A stretch of 64,000 nucleotides of DNA from Bacteroidaceae bacterium (GTDB lineage: Bacteria > Bacteroidota > Bacteroidia > Bacteroidales > Bacteroidaceae), in assembly GCA_017651245.1 (NCBI GenBank), contig JAGCDQ010000034.1:1-64000 (forward strand), given 5' to 3'. The position numbers and the translations under genes were made by a program. Shown here piece by piece: positions 16,593-26,697 of the stretch (its first letter is position 1; the number at the start of each line of letters is the position of its first letter). A model generated the notes under the pieces. The model searched no databases. It saw only the letters and a program-made list of their open reading frames with translations, and had not been told where the DNA came from.

Positions 16593-18353
16593 TCACTTTT
16601 TCACACAATACAGTGACTTGTCTGTCCTCACAATCATCATCCCATCTGTGAAAGCTGGGGTGGCAAAGGTTTTCTCACCCGTGTCGAACGAAGTGATGAG
16701 GTCGAACGTGCTTGCCGAGAAAATATACACTTTACCACTGTTGCTGAATAGATACACTTTGCCATCTACCACCACTGGAGAGGAGTAGAACGGCGTCGTC
16801 AGGTCGTGCTCCTTCTTCACCTCACCTGTCTTGGCATCGTAGGCACACACCATGCCATAGCTGGTGGCACAAAACACAAGGTCTTTGGTGGCAGCCAGAC
16901 TTGAACACTCTGGCAGATAGTCGCTTGCCTCCCACAAAACCTCGCCTGTTGCACCATCGATAGCCACACACTTGGCATATTCGCTGGCACCAAACACTAC
17001 GCCTCCTGCACAGGTTGGACTAGAACCCACCTCGCCACTCATGCATTCCACACGCCACAGCTCACTGCCATTACCAATGTTGTAGGCAGCAATGGCAGGA
17101 TTGCCCATCACCACTAAAGCTGTTTTGCCTCCTAATGTGGCAATGATAGGTGAACTCCACGAAATTTTGTCATTACCCCTCTTACTCCATGCTGTGTTGC
17201 CGTTCTTCGTGTTGAGTGCCAATATCTGGGCATTCGAATTGTTCTGATACTGGATGATGAGCGTGTTGCCATACATCAGCAACGAAGAGGAATAGCCGTA
17301 GTGGTTGTCAGGCTGTCCTATATTTTTTGCCCACAAACGCTTGCCTTCCATGTCGGCACAAATCACGTCACCTGTGGCAAAGATGGCACACACCTCCTCG
17401 CCATTTGTTGCCACTGTGCTAGCTGCCAATCCTGTGTCGGCATTCACTTTCGGCATACTACTAGGCGACCCGGCAATGCCATCAGCTTTCACCGTCCATT
17501 TCAGTTCACCCGTCCACACATCGTAGCAATATAATTCACGTGCCTTTGCATCTGCACCCGTGATGAAGACATTCCTTCCTGTAATGACTGGAGAATTGTA
17601 ACCATGCTTGGGAATGGACGATTGCCAGAGAATGTTCTTCTTGGCACTGAGGTTCCATGAAGTGGCAATGCCTCTAGCAGCCGATGTGGCACTGGCATTG
17701 TTCCCTCTGAATGCCCTTGAGGCAATCTTGAGTTCTGGCATATCATCCACTTCTGCCGAATCAGCCGCTTCTCCCTTCACGCTGTCTGTTCCCAATGTGT
17801 CAACCTTCTCTGCCAATCCCTCACTACTCATCTCACTGTTCTCACCCTCGTCCTGCACCTCAGCCAGTGCTCCTTCCTCTGAGAATCTCGCCAACAGTCC
17901 TTTTACATCCAATTGCTGAACTCCCACAAAGCCAATGACCAATAGTGCCACTACAGCGGCTGCCCATCCGAGGTACTTGCGTGCACGACTCTTTGCCATC
18001 CACTCATCGATGGGGTCGAACTCCTTCTCGGGCAAGTTCTTCGTTTCCCTATAATAAAGGTTGAGGCATACCACCAGTACGAGTGCCATGCCGAGCAGTA
18101 GGTAGATACCTACCTTCAATTGACCTTCCTTGACGAAATAGGCTTTTCGCGACAAAAGGTCTAATTCACGAATCTGCTGTTGCAACGACTCATTCTCACC
18201 ATTGGTTTCGTTCAATGACTTCAGGGTCTCCATCACCCCCGTTTCCAGTGGCGATACCTGTTGCATCTGATAATAGCTCACACCCAACATGACCGTCAAT
18301 GCCAACATGAAGACGGTCGTGACAATAGCAATATTACGATATAGTTTTCTCAT
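16593..18353 (-). CDS. Membrane-anchored PQQ-like beta-propeller protein
   Basis: 586 residues from the ATG at 18353, where the membrane helix begins properly; the longer frame would run back through the upstream gene. Three helices are visible (IAIVTTVFMLALTVMLGVSYY, YLLLGMALVLVVCLNLYY, WAAAVVALLVIGFVGVQQ). An acidic, serine-rich linker follows, then a propeller with clear blades (GELKWTVKADGIAGSP, KRLWAKNIGQ, GSELWRVECMSGEVGSSP, GEVLWEASDYLPECSSLA). The propeller should face the periplasm. Its start overlaps the NapH-like gene by 20 bp, suggesting that the propeller and the membrane iron-sulfur protein work together. Confidence 0.88.
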   Translation of the reverse strand: MRKLYRNIAIVTTVFMLALTVMLGVSYYQMQQVSPLETGVMETLKSLNETNGENESLQQQIRELDLLSRKAYFVKEGQLKVGIYLLLGMALVLVVCLNLYYRETKNLPEKEFDPIDEWMAKSRARKYLGWAAAVVALLVIGFVGVQQLDVKGLLARFSEEGALAEVQDEGENSEMSSEGLAEKVDTLGTDSVKGEAADSAEVDDMPELKIASRAFRGNNASATSAARGIATSWNLSAKKNILWQSSIPKHGYNSPVITGRNVFITGADAKARELYCYDVWTGELKWTVKADGIAGSPSSMPKVNADTGLAASTVATNGEEVCAIFATGDVICADMEGKRLWAKNIGQPDNHYGYSSSLLMYGNTLIIQYQNNSNAQILALNTKNGNTAWSKRGNDKISWSSPIIATLGGKTALVVMGNPAIAAYNIGNGSELWRVECMSGEVGSSPTCAGGVVFGASEYAKCVAIDGATGEVLWEASDYLPECSSLAATKDLVFCATSYGMVCAYDAKTGEVKKEHDLTTPFYSSPVVVDGKVYLFSNSGKVYIFSASTFDLITSFDTGEKTFATPAFTDGMMIVRTDKSLYCVKK

Positions 18354-19641
18354 TTTTGATGGTTTTACGATTGGAAATAGTATAGCGAGTAGACTGGTTT
18401 TGGGGACAATAATTGAAACACTTTCCACATAGAGTGCAACGTGCCATGTCGATTTCGTAGGTCTTGCGTCCACGTTTAAGGGACAGTTTCAGCAATTTGA
18501 ATCCTATCACAAACCCGATCAGTGCACCTACTAGATAAGCATAAAACGAGTAATCACTGCGGATGCCGTCCACCTTGGCTTTCAGTTCTTCCATGTCGCC
18601 ACCCAGTGCGTGGAAAGTCTCCACCTCCAACGGCTCCTCCAACTCAGGCTGAGCTTCCTGGCGAAGCAGCATCTCATAGAGATACACATCCTTGTGAGCA
18701 AGGCTCAAGGCATCGCTCTGACTGCCAACAAGCACGGAACCTGCCAATGTGAACACCGGTAACAAGAGGGCGAACAGGATGATGCGCTTTACGCCTTTCT
18801 TGCGTTCTTCGTTCGTCTTGCTGTCCTGAGGAGGGCGAATAGCATCGACAGGACAAGAAACACTACAGAGTGCACAGTTGATGCATCCCTTGTCGGTCAT
18901 CTCTAGTTTTTTCCACGATAAAGCACTGAACACGCTCAGTAAGGCTCCGTATGGACACAGAAATTGGCAGAACGGACGACCGATAAACAGCGACATGACT
19001 AGCAGTACGATGCCAAAACTCATCACCCCTAAGTCACCTCCTAGTCGGAAGATGCCGATAAACGGATCCAAACGACAAATGAGAAACTGACTGCGTGTTG
19101 CAGCATAGAGGATAGTGAAAGCCAGATAGACCCATGGAATCATGGTCAATGTGGCAGAGACAGCACGTGATAGACGGAAATTCCTCACATTCACAAGTTC
19201 CTGTAGTGCACCCAACGGACAGACACCTGAGCAGAACACCCTGCCAAAGAGCAAGGCAAACACAATGGGAAGAAGAAACACCAAAAGCACGTACCATGGC
19301 AGATGATAATCTGAGGATACCGCTGCCGTCACAACATTCTGGATGGATCCTACACTGCACACACAACCGCTACGGAAGAAACCGAAGTACAAGACTGACA
19401 CCAACGACATCGACAGGATGATGGTGCGACTACGCTTTCGATAGGCAGCCCAAACGACCAGTCCCATCATGCCAACGAGCAGCACCACATCGAGGATGTT
19501 CCAAAACAATTCGTAGGGAGCACTATGCACAATGTTAGGATATTGGTAACCCGAGGTGAAATCTGGCTTGGGGAATCGTGCCACAGCAAACGCTTGGAAG
19601 CTGTAGATGATTCCGATGAGTATGGTCAACGTCTTACGCAT
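18334..19641 (-). CDS. NapH/MauN-like membrane iron-sulfur protein
   Basis: 435 residues, longer than NapH (about 290). Several membrane helices (LFWNILDVVLLVGMMGLVVWA, YVLLVFLLPIVFALLFG, SFGIVLLVMSLFIG) carry the twin cytoplasmic motifs RVFCSGVCPLGA and RPFCQFLCPYGA seen in NapH/RdxA proteins. A ferredoxin-like pair follows (CINCALCSVSCPVDAI and, near the C-terminus, CTLCGKCFNYCP). NapH-type proteins pass electrons from quinol or cytoplasmic donors across the membrane to periplasmic partners. It overlaps the NapG-like ferredoxin gene by 8 bp. The partner redox enzyme of the Nap system is absent, so the final acceptor is unknown. Confidence 0.88.
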   Translation of the reverse strand: MRKTLTILIGIIYSFQAFAVARFPKPDFTSGYQYPNIVHSAPYELFWNILDVVLLVGMMGLVVWAAYRKRSRTIILSMSLVSVLYFGFFRSGCVCSVGSIQNVVTAAVSSDYHLPWYVLLVFLLPIVFALLFGRVFCSGVCPLGALQELVNVRNFRLSRAVSATLTMIPWVYLAFTILYAATRSQFLICRLDPFIGIFRLGGDLGVMSFGIVLLVMSLFIGRPFCQFLCPYGALLSVFSALSWKKLEMTDKGCINCALCSVSCPVDAIRPPQDSKTNEERKKGVKRIILFALLLPVFTLAGSVLVGSQSDALSLAHKDVYLYEMLLRQEAQPELEEPLEVETFHALGGDMEELKAKVDGIRSDYSFYAYLVGALIGFVIGFKLLKLSLKRGRKTYEIDMARCTLCGKCFNYCPQNQSTRYTISNRKTIKNEKTIS

Positions 19642-20215
19642 GGTCTTTCAGTTTATAGGCATGAGCATTCGATACACGCTGAATGGCATCGGAAGGACAA
19701 ACCCTGGCAATGGCACATTCGTTGCACTGCTGGCACTTCTCTTGGTCAATCTGCAAGAACAGGGAACCATTGCCGAAGGAAGTGCATCCCTTTACGCATT
19801 TGCCACAACCCGTGCAGAGATCCTCATCAATGGTATACTCGAAATAGGGCTCCTCCACAAACTCCCGGGTGATGGCTCCTGTGGGACACATCATGTTCTC
19901 CGCAGCTGTGTTCAGTTCCTTCACATTGGGGCGATAATACCCGCCACACAAGTCACAGTAACCACACACCTTGTTGGCATGGAAGCACTTCACCGCCGAG
20001 ACCGTCAACACACAATCCGTCTCGCATCGTCCGCACTGAGTGCATTTGTAAGGGTCAATCTGCCAAAAGACTTCCCCTTCCTTCGCACTCGCTTTCGCTG
20101 CAAGTAATCCTCCCGAAGCCACAGCCACACCTCCTGCCACGAAAGCACTGCATGTGCGCAGGAAATCCCTGCGATCCATCGGACTCTTCAATTGATCTTT
20201 ATCCTTCTTTTCCAT
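19634..20215 (-). CDS. NapG/MauM-like ferredoxin with Tat signal
   Basis: 193 residues. The Tat-type signal DRRDFLRTCSAFVAGG (twin Arg at 15-16; the internal Met13 is a possible start) predicts export as a folded iron-sulfur protein. Four cysteine clusters follow: CTQCGRCETDC, CGYCDLC with CP later, CTGCGKCVKGC, and CQQCNEC with CP. This suits up to four [4Fe-4S] centres as in NapG. Together with the NapH-like protein, whose gene it overlaps, it forms a quinol-dehydrogenase-like pair that could carry electrons to the periplasmic side. Confidence 0.9.
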   Translation of the reverse strand: MEKKDKDQLKSPMDRRDFLRTCSAFVAGGVAVASGGLLAAKASAKEGEVFWQIDPYKCTQCGRCETDCVLTVSAVKCFHANKVCGYCDLCGGYYRPNVKELNTAAENMMCPTGAITREFVEEPYFEYTIDEDLCTGCGKCVKGCTSFGNGSLFLQIDQEKCQQCNECAIARVCPSDAIQRVSNAHAYKLKDHA

Positions 20216-20236
20216 GTTGCCTGTACATTGATTTTT

Positions 20237-21241
20237 TTAACCTAACTTTAACGGACAATCCACTTCACACTGTCCACAGTCCGTTTGCTGACTGAGTCTC
20301 TTGTCATATTGAAAAACAGACACCTTGTCTCTGCCTGTCACAATGAGTTTGTCTTTCATCACACGAACATCGTATGCTGCCGAACCACGTCCCAAAGCTT
20401 TGCTGTCCAACAACACACTGCGGAATTTGCCGTCAGCACGATAGCAGCTGATGCGTGGAATGCCCTTCTCTGAAGTCAGCAACTCCCCATGGTTTGAGGG
20501 AGTGAGGATGGCAGGATTACAACATCCACTGAAAGCGCCTGCTTCGGCTCCTGATTTTCCAAATGCGGCGATGAAATCCCCTGCCGTAGTGTAGCTCTCC
20601 ACCAGATGGCGACCAGGGTTGGAGCAATAAATGGTGCCGTCCATATAGGTGATGGCAAAGCAATAACTAGGTACGATGAAACCTTTAGGACTTTCGATAA
20701 AACGTGCCAGGGTTCCGTCAAGATGGTACTTGCAGATGTTTTTGTTAGCGGCATCAGTGACAAAGACACCTTCCTCGCAGACTGCTAGAGAACAATAGTC
20801 TGAGTTGTCGCTGCAAGCATCCCATTCCTGTGTGATATCTCCCTGACGATCATACACTTCGATTCGATTGGGGAACAAGGCATAGATGTGTCCATCATAC
20901 ACTGTGATGTCACGAATGTCGCTGGGGGTGGGGAAGTTGGTTTGCAATTCGCCACTCAATCCATATACATAGATGTTGTTGGGTGTGGCGAGGTAGAGGC
21001 TGCCGCCCTCCACTTCCATCGCACTAATTTCGTCGGGGGCGACGAAACCATACACACGACGGTAGGGAGAAACGAAATTTTCATCTTCTTTCAGCAAAGC
21101 CGACCCTTTGGCACGCTTGGAGTCATAGAAGAGCTTGTCTGGACGCTTGAACATTTTCCACATGTCACGTCCTACAACGGAAAGAATCACGCCTCCGACA
21201 ACTAACGAACCTGATATTTTCAAAAATTTACGTCTATCCAT
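20237..21241 (-). CDS. Tat-exported NHL-type beta-propeller protein with C-terminal cysteine motif
   Basis: 334 residues. The signal DRRKFLKISGSLVVGG is Tat-like (twin Arg 3-4). The body has six-bladed NHL/gluconolactonase-like repeats (NNIYVYGLSGELQTNFPTPS, NRIEVYDRQGDITQEW, NICKYHLDGTLARF, HLVESYTTAGDFIAAFGKSG). The last residues form CGQCEVDCPLKLG, three cysteines that could bind a metal or cluster and explain the need for Tat. It is 21 bp upstream of the NapG-like gene, and both are Tat substrates. I do not recognise a named family for the whole protein. Confidence 0.85.
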   Translation of the reverse strand: MDRRKFLKISGSLVVGGVILSVVGRDMWKMFKRPDKLFYDSKRAKGSALLKEDENFVSPYRRVYGFVAPDEISAMEVEGGSLYLATPNNIYVYGLSGELQTNFPTPSDIRDITVYDGHIYALFPNRIEVYDRQGDITQEWDACSDNSDYCSLAVCEEGVFVTDAANKNICKYHLDGTLARFIESPKGFIVPSYCFAITYMDGTIYCSNPGRHLVESYTTAGDFIAAFGKSGAEAGAFSGCCNPAILTPSNHGELLTSEKGIPRISCYRADGKFRSVLLDSKALGRGSAAYDVRVMKDKLIVTGRDKVSVFQYDKRLSQQTDCGQCEVDCPLKLG

Positions 21242-21252
21242 ATCTGTAAAGT

Positions 21253-22701
21253 TTAGCGTTTAGCGGTATTGTCTTCCGCTATCTTCAGACACTTGATTGT
21301 TTTAGAATCTCTTACGATCAACATCCCATCTGCGTATGCCATAGGTCCCCAGGCATCCACTCCTTCTTCCATGACCCTTTGCTTCTTTAAGAGCTTCATG
21401 GAATCAGTGTTTAACTGATATACATATAATTCTCCATCTTCCTTGAAAGCAAAAAGTCTGTCATCAATAATAATGTATGGACCCAGACCGAAACGCTCGT
21501 CAGCGGCTGATGTCCAGATGGGATTGTGTAGGTTGGTGGGACGATACATGGCAAGACGTTCACGCATTCCACCTCCATCTTTGGGAAGAATGGTGATGAG
21601 GGTGCCTTGATAGTTGATGGGGGTCTGTTGTTCACTTGACATACCTTCGTTTGCCTTGTAATTGTCCATGATGGAAGCATTCCATGATGTGCCTGATTTG
21701 TCCACCTGCAGCAATGCACCACCTGCTCCATAACCAGCCACAAGGAAGACTTGGTTGGGGGAAATCTGTGTGGGTGATGGTGCCACCACTGAGGGTTGCC
21801 ATTTGTTGGCGCTCCACAGCAATTGTCCTCGATTTGCCTCTTCGGCAGAGACACCACACACACCGCCAACGCCTATATAGACATAAGTCTGTGTACCGCC
21901 CAACGTCATCGGAATGACAGAGGAGTGCGACATTTTGAAGCCAATCGTGTTGGGTGTTCCCCACAAAGTTTTGCCTGTCTTGACATCGACACCTACCATC
22001 AGGGTGTCCTTTCCTGCTGGGGCAAGCACCAACTGGTCATGGTCGATGAGTGGACACTGACCAGTGTACCAGAAGGGTATTTCTGTGCCAAAACGTTTCT
22101 TCATGTCGATACTCCATTTCATATCGCCCGTGAGCTTGTCGCAACACATGACGTGTCCCTCGGGTCCGATGGTGACAACCAACCCGTTGCTGATGGCTGG
22201 AATGGTACGCGAGAATCCGTGATTACGCTTCATGGGCACACGATACCAGCGTCGCCACAACTGTTGGCCTGTCAAGAGGTCGAAACAGCGCAAGGCATCA
22301 GAACTCAGTTGCTCATCATAATCGAGTACATACACTCTGCCTTCAGAGATGACAGGTGCGGCATGTCCTTCTCCCGTCTCCACTTCCCATATCTCTTCAA
22401 AATCGCCTTCCACCCATTTCATCGTGGAGGATTTGGATGTCTGGTTATTGTGGTTGATGCCACGGAAACAAGGCCATTCTCCCGTCAACTGTGAGGAAGG
22501 CTGGTTGGAGGTTTCTTTCATGAAGAACTCACCGATGAGCACATCGTCTGCTTTGCGAATATGACCAGCAGGACGATGGTCAGCACCAGGCTGCGACTCA
22601 GTGAACGAGGTGCTGGGGTCGTAGAGGTGCCAGCCGATGAGCAGGCACGTGTAGAAGGCGATGACGCCGATGGTGATGTATGTGATTTTTTTCTTGTTCA
22701 T
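21253..22701 (-). CDS. Membrane-anchored PQQ-like beta-propeller protein
   Basis: 482 residues with one N-terminal helix (YITIGVIAFYTCLLIGWHLY) acting as anchor or uncleaved signal. The propeller opens with WPCFRGINHNNQ, the same kind of entry strand as its operon relatives, and has blades such as FEEIWEVETGEGHAAPVI, GQQLWRRWYR, GDMKWSIDM and GKTLWGTPN. Its start overlaps the stop of the terpene cyclase gene by 4 bp (ATGA). This is the tightest physical link between the isoprenoid genes and the envelope/redox genes. Function unknown. Confidence 0.88.
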   Translation of the reverse strand: MNKKKITYITIGVIAFYTCLLIGWHLYDPSTSFTESQPGADHRPAGHIRKADDVLIGEFFMKETSNQPSSQLTGEWPCFRGINHNNQTSKSSTMKWVEGDFEEIWEVETGEGHAAPVISEGRVYVLDYDEQLSSDALRCFDLLTGQQLWRRWYRVPMKRNHGFSRTIPAISNGLVVTIGPEGHVMCCDKLTGDMKWSIDMKKRFGTEIPFWYTGQCPLIDHDQLVLAPAGKDTLMVGVDVKTGKTLWGTPNTIGFKMSHSSVIPMTLGGTQTYVYIGVGGVCGVSAEEANRGQLLWSANKWQPSVVAPSPTQISPNQVFLVAGYGAGGALLQVDKSGTSWNASIMDNYKANEGMSSEQQTPINYQGTLITILPKDGGGMRERLAMYRPTNLHNPIWTSAADERFGLGPYIIIDDRLFAFKEDGELYVYQLNTDSMKLLKKQRVMEEGVDAWGPMAYADGMLIVRDSKTIKCLKIAEDNTAKR

Positions 22702-24455
22702 TCGGTCATTCCTTTCATTGCGTTCAACAGAAATAGGATGTTATAGAGCTCCTCAGAATACCAGAGCCGGGAGAAGTACAAACCGATGGGTTCTCGATCG
22801 TAGAGGGTGCCAGCCTCGAAACGCTGGTAGAGATAATTCCATCCTCGCAGCCTGGCTTCTTCATAATTGTCGGGGAAATGGGACAATGCAGAAAGGGCAC
22901 GGCTGGTGAAGGTAACTTTGGACTTCACCCCCTTGTTGCCTCCCCAGCCACCATCGTCGTTTTGCGTACGGAGGATGAAGTTGATTTGTGATTGCGCCAA
23001 TTGGGTGGCAGCAGGGTGGTGGAAGGACATCAAATAGTCAATGGCTGTGGCTGTGCCATACACGGGTGCTTTTTCGTCTGCAGCATCTTGGTCACCAAAC
23101 CACAAAGGCACCCATCCCTCTCCGCTCTCTGTTAGGCTATGCTCCATCCAAAGGAGCATTCGGTCAAGACTTTTCTGCACATCGGCTTTTAGTTTGCCTT
23201 CGAGTGTAGGCAACCAAAGTCCCATGGCAAGGATGGCGTGGGCGGTGATATCGGGTGTACTGCGGTCGAAAGGCAATTTCCCCCATCCCTTGCAGAATGT
23301 GGGCATGCCACCGTCGTTGTTCTGTAATCCCATCAACCATCGTAGTCCGTTCTTCACCTCAGGGGAAACCTCATTCATCTGACTTCTTCCATCTTCCATC
23401 ATTAGATGATGCAGTGCCACCAATGCACCACTTGTGTCGTCACCATCAGGCACCGATCCGCTCAGGTCGCTCCATCCCCATCCTCCAGCATCTGCTCCCG
23501 TGAATGGATGTGGAACGGTGGTGGCGTTCCTTTTAATGAGGTTTGAGATTTGAGGTTTGGCTCCGCCGAGCTGAAGGTTGAGATTTGAGGTTTGATCAAC
23601 GGGAAGCACTTTGGCTGCCAAACTTGTTACCCATCCTGAGAGATTGGTGTCAATAGGCCATGAACCGTCTGCTCGTACCGTGTCAATGAGGAATTGAGCG
23701 CAACGCTGCGTCACCTCGTGCTCACGGAATCCTCCTTCTGCCAGACACATGCTCACAAAGGCAGTCAAGGGGGCTGCTTCAAGGTAGCCACCATCGGTCG
23801 GTTGCATGTGAAGCAACACGCGCATCGCTTTGGGCACGAAAAGTTGACGGACGGGTGAGAATAGTCCACCTTTATGGTGCATCTGACAAATGCCAATGGC
23901 AATCAACGCTGGAATGGCATAACTTACTACAGGTAGGTTGAGATGGCGGAAAAGTCGTTGGGGCAAGGTGGCAAGTTCGAATGGAAACGGGGGAATCTTC
24001 TTCCAGTTGGTGATCACTCCTGCCAAGGCACACATCATGAGGATGGGCACGGAAAAGGTGAGGTCGCGACCATAGTAACGAAGCACGCCTTGCGTGAGAG
24101 CCTCTTCGCTGTCACCATGAAAATGTTGGTTGAGGTATTGTCGAGACTCTGAGGGAGCCTCTCCTACTGCATAGAGCGAGACGTAGGTGAGCAGTGTGGC
24201 GGTCATGTTGGAAGGACTTTCCACGCTGTCGCCCCACGAACCATCAGCCTTCATCGTCTGATGCAACCAACGCACACCTGCATCAATCTGGGTGGCGTAT
24301 TTTTCAGCATCGATGCGTTGAAGGGCAAACACGCTGACAGCGGTGGAGATGGCACTGCTCGAAAGCGAACCTCTCCACATGCCATCTTCCGAACGGCTCT
24401 TCATGAGTCGCTGGAGGGCATCATCCTGCATGCGTTTTATCTGCTCTACGTTCAT
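22698..24455 (-). CDS. Class II terpene cyclase, squalene-hopene cyclase family
   Basis: 585 residues, close to the 600-650 of squalene-hopene cyclases, with an alpha-barrel built of QW-like repeats (DGSWGDSVESP near 71, DGGYLEA, DGSWPIDTNLSGWV, GGWGWSDLSG, DGGMPTF, GEGWVPLWFGDQ, DGGWGGNKG near 501). The catalytic acid motif DxDD is intact as DGDDTSGAL (337-340), so it should start cyclisation by protonating a double bond or epoxide. A heptad element (23540-23597) adds about 20 residues just before this domain. No squalene synthase or HpnG/H genes are nearby, so the substrate is more likely the product of the polyprenyl synthase two genes upstream. Overlaps both neighbours by 4 bp. Confidence 0.85.
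   Translation of the reverse strand: MNVEQIKRMQDDALQRLMKSRSEDGMWRGSLSSSAISTAVSVFALQRIDAEKYATQIDAGVRWLHQTMKADGSWGDSVESPSNMTATLLTYVSLYAVGEAPSESRQYLNQHFHGDSEEALTQGVLRYYGRDLTFSVPILMMCALAGVITNWKKIPPFPFELATLPQRLFRHLNLPVVSYAIPALIAIGICQMHHKGGLFSPVRQLFVPKAMRVLLHMQPTDGGYLEAAPLTAFVSMCLAEGGFREHEVTQRCAQFLIDTVRADGSWPIDTNLSGWVTSLAAKVLPVDQTSNLNLQLGGAKPQISNLIKRNATTVPHPFTGADAGGWGWSDLSGSVPDGDDTSGALVALHHLMMEDGRSQMNEVSPEVKNGLRWLMGLQNNDGGMPTFCKGWGKLPFDRSTPDITAHAILAMGLWLPTLEGKLKADVQKSLDRMLLWMEHSLTESGEGWVPLWFGDQDAADEKAPVYGTATAIDYLMSFHHPAATQLAQSQINFILRTQNDDGGWGGNKGVKSKVTFTSRALSALSHFPDNYEEARLRGWNYLYQRFEAGTLYDREPIGLYFSRLWYSEELYNILFLLNAMKGMTE
23540..23597. repeat. Heptad repeat element inside the terpene cyclase gene
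   Basis: TTTGAGA/TTTGAGG heptads around the GCTCCGCCGAGCTGAAG core, the same unit as at 10251-10337. It is read in frame as NLNLQLGGAKPQISNL. It sits in a linker, not in a catalytic repeat. Confidence 0.85.
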
Positions 24456-25098
24456 TTTGATCCTAACGCTAATAATCCATAAAAGACGTATTCCACATCA
24501 CTGTAATCATCGTATAGGGTGGGGGCAAACCCTCCGTTGTCCAGCCAATGGGCTTGAATGAATGGCATGGCTTCCTGCACCTCCATTCCGATGAGACGAA
24601 GGGTGAACAATGCCACGGCTGTGCTCAGCATATCAGGTATGGGAGCCTGATCATTGGCAAAGAATCCTCCAGATGCATCTTGCCGCTGCTGTAGCCACTC
24701 CACGAACTTGCTTTCCAAGGGCTCGTCCATCTGATGTTGCATGGTGAGAATACAACAGACGGCATTGGTGGTGAGCTTAGACAGTTGGTGGTTGGCCATT
24801 GATGGTTGAGGAGTGCCGGCAAGGAAATCGAAAAAACGTCCGTAGGCTGTATCTTTCAGTCGACTCTCCTGCACGGTGAGGTTCATCCTCTTGTACAGAA
24901 GCCTGCCAGGTTTGAAGACGGTTTCGAGCAGTTCGCCAAACTGCTTGTAGTATCCATCTTCGTGACCTCCTGCATTCATGTAGCCATGGGCAGTCTTTTG
25001 TGAGGCGACGAACGTCTTCACAGCTTGTCGTGCCTCGGGGGTCATGCTGTTCCACCCTCTGCGCAAAGCCCTATATACTTTATATAATAATGGCGTCT

Positions 25099-25102
<4 letters not shown>
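24452..25102 (-). CDS. Small prenyltransferase/cyclase-repeat protein, likely partner of the terpene cyclase
   Basis: 216 residues. The C-terminal half has alpha-toroid repeats of the prenyltransferase/squalene-oxidase type (LQQRQDASGGFFANDQAPIPDMLSTAVALFTL, then WLDNGGFAPTLYDDYSDVEYVFYGLLAL). The first half is helical with no clear motif. No DxDD acid motif is present, so it is unlikely to be a cyclase alone. It overlaps both the cyclase start and the polyprenyl synthase stop by 4 bp. It may be a helper subunit or supply missing barrel repeats. Confidence 0.75.
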
Positions 25103-26616
<1,514 letters not shown>

Positions 26617-26641
26617 TTAACTGTCACTTTAATTTTTACAG

Positions 26642-26690
26642 CTTTCGACCTTTGACCTTAGTCTTTAACCTTTAACCCTTAACCTTTAAC
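26642..26690. repeat. Seven-unit heptad tract between radical SAM and polyprenyl synthase genes
   Basis: Units CTTTCGA, CCTTTGA, CCTTAGT, CTTTAAC, CTTTAAC, CCTTAAC, CTTTAAC fill most of the 81-bp gap between the two genes of the operon. Confidence 0.9.
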
Positions 26691-26697
26691 TTTCCTC

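Noticed and set aside
5923..22701. True PQQ-dependent dehydrogenases
   Set aside because: The propellers have the repeat pattern but I saw no adjacent-cysteine or catalytic Asp pattern typical of PQQ enzymes, and no PQQ synthesis genes. The name is used only for fold similarity.
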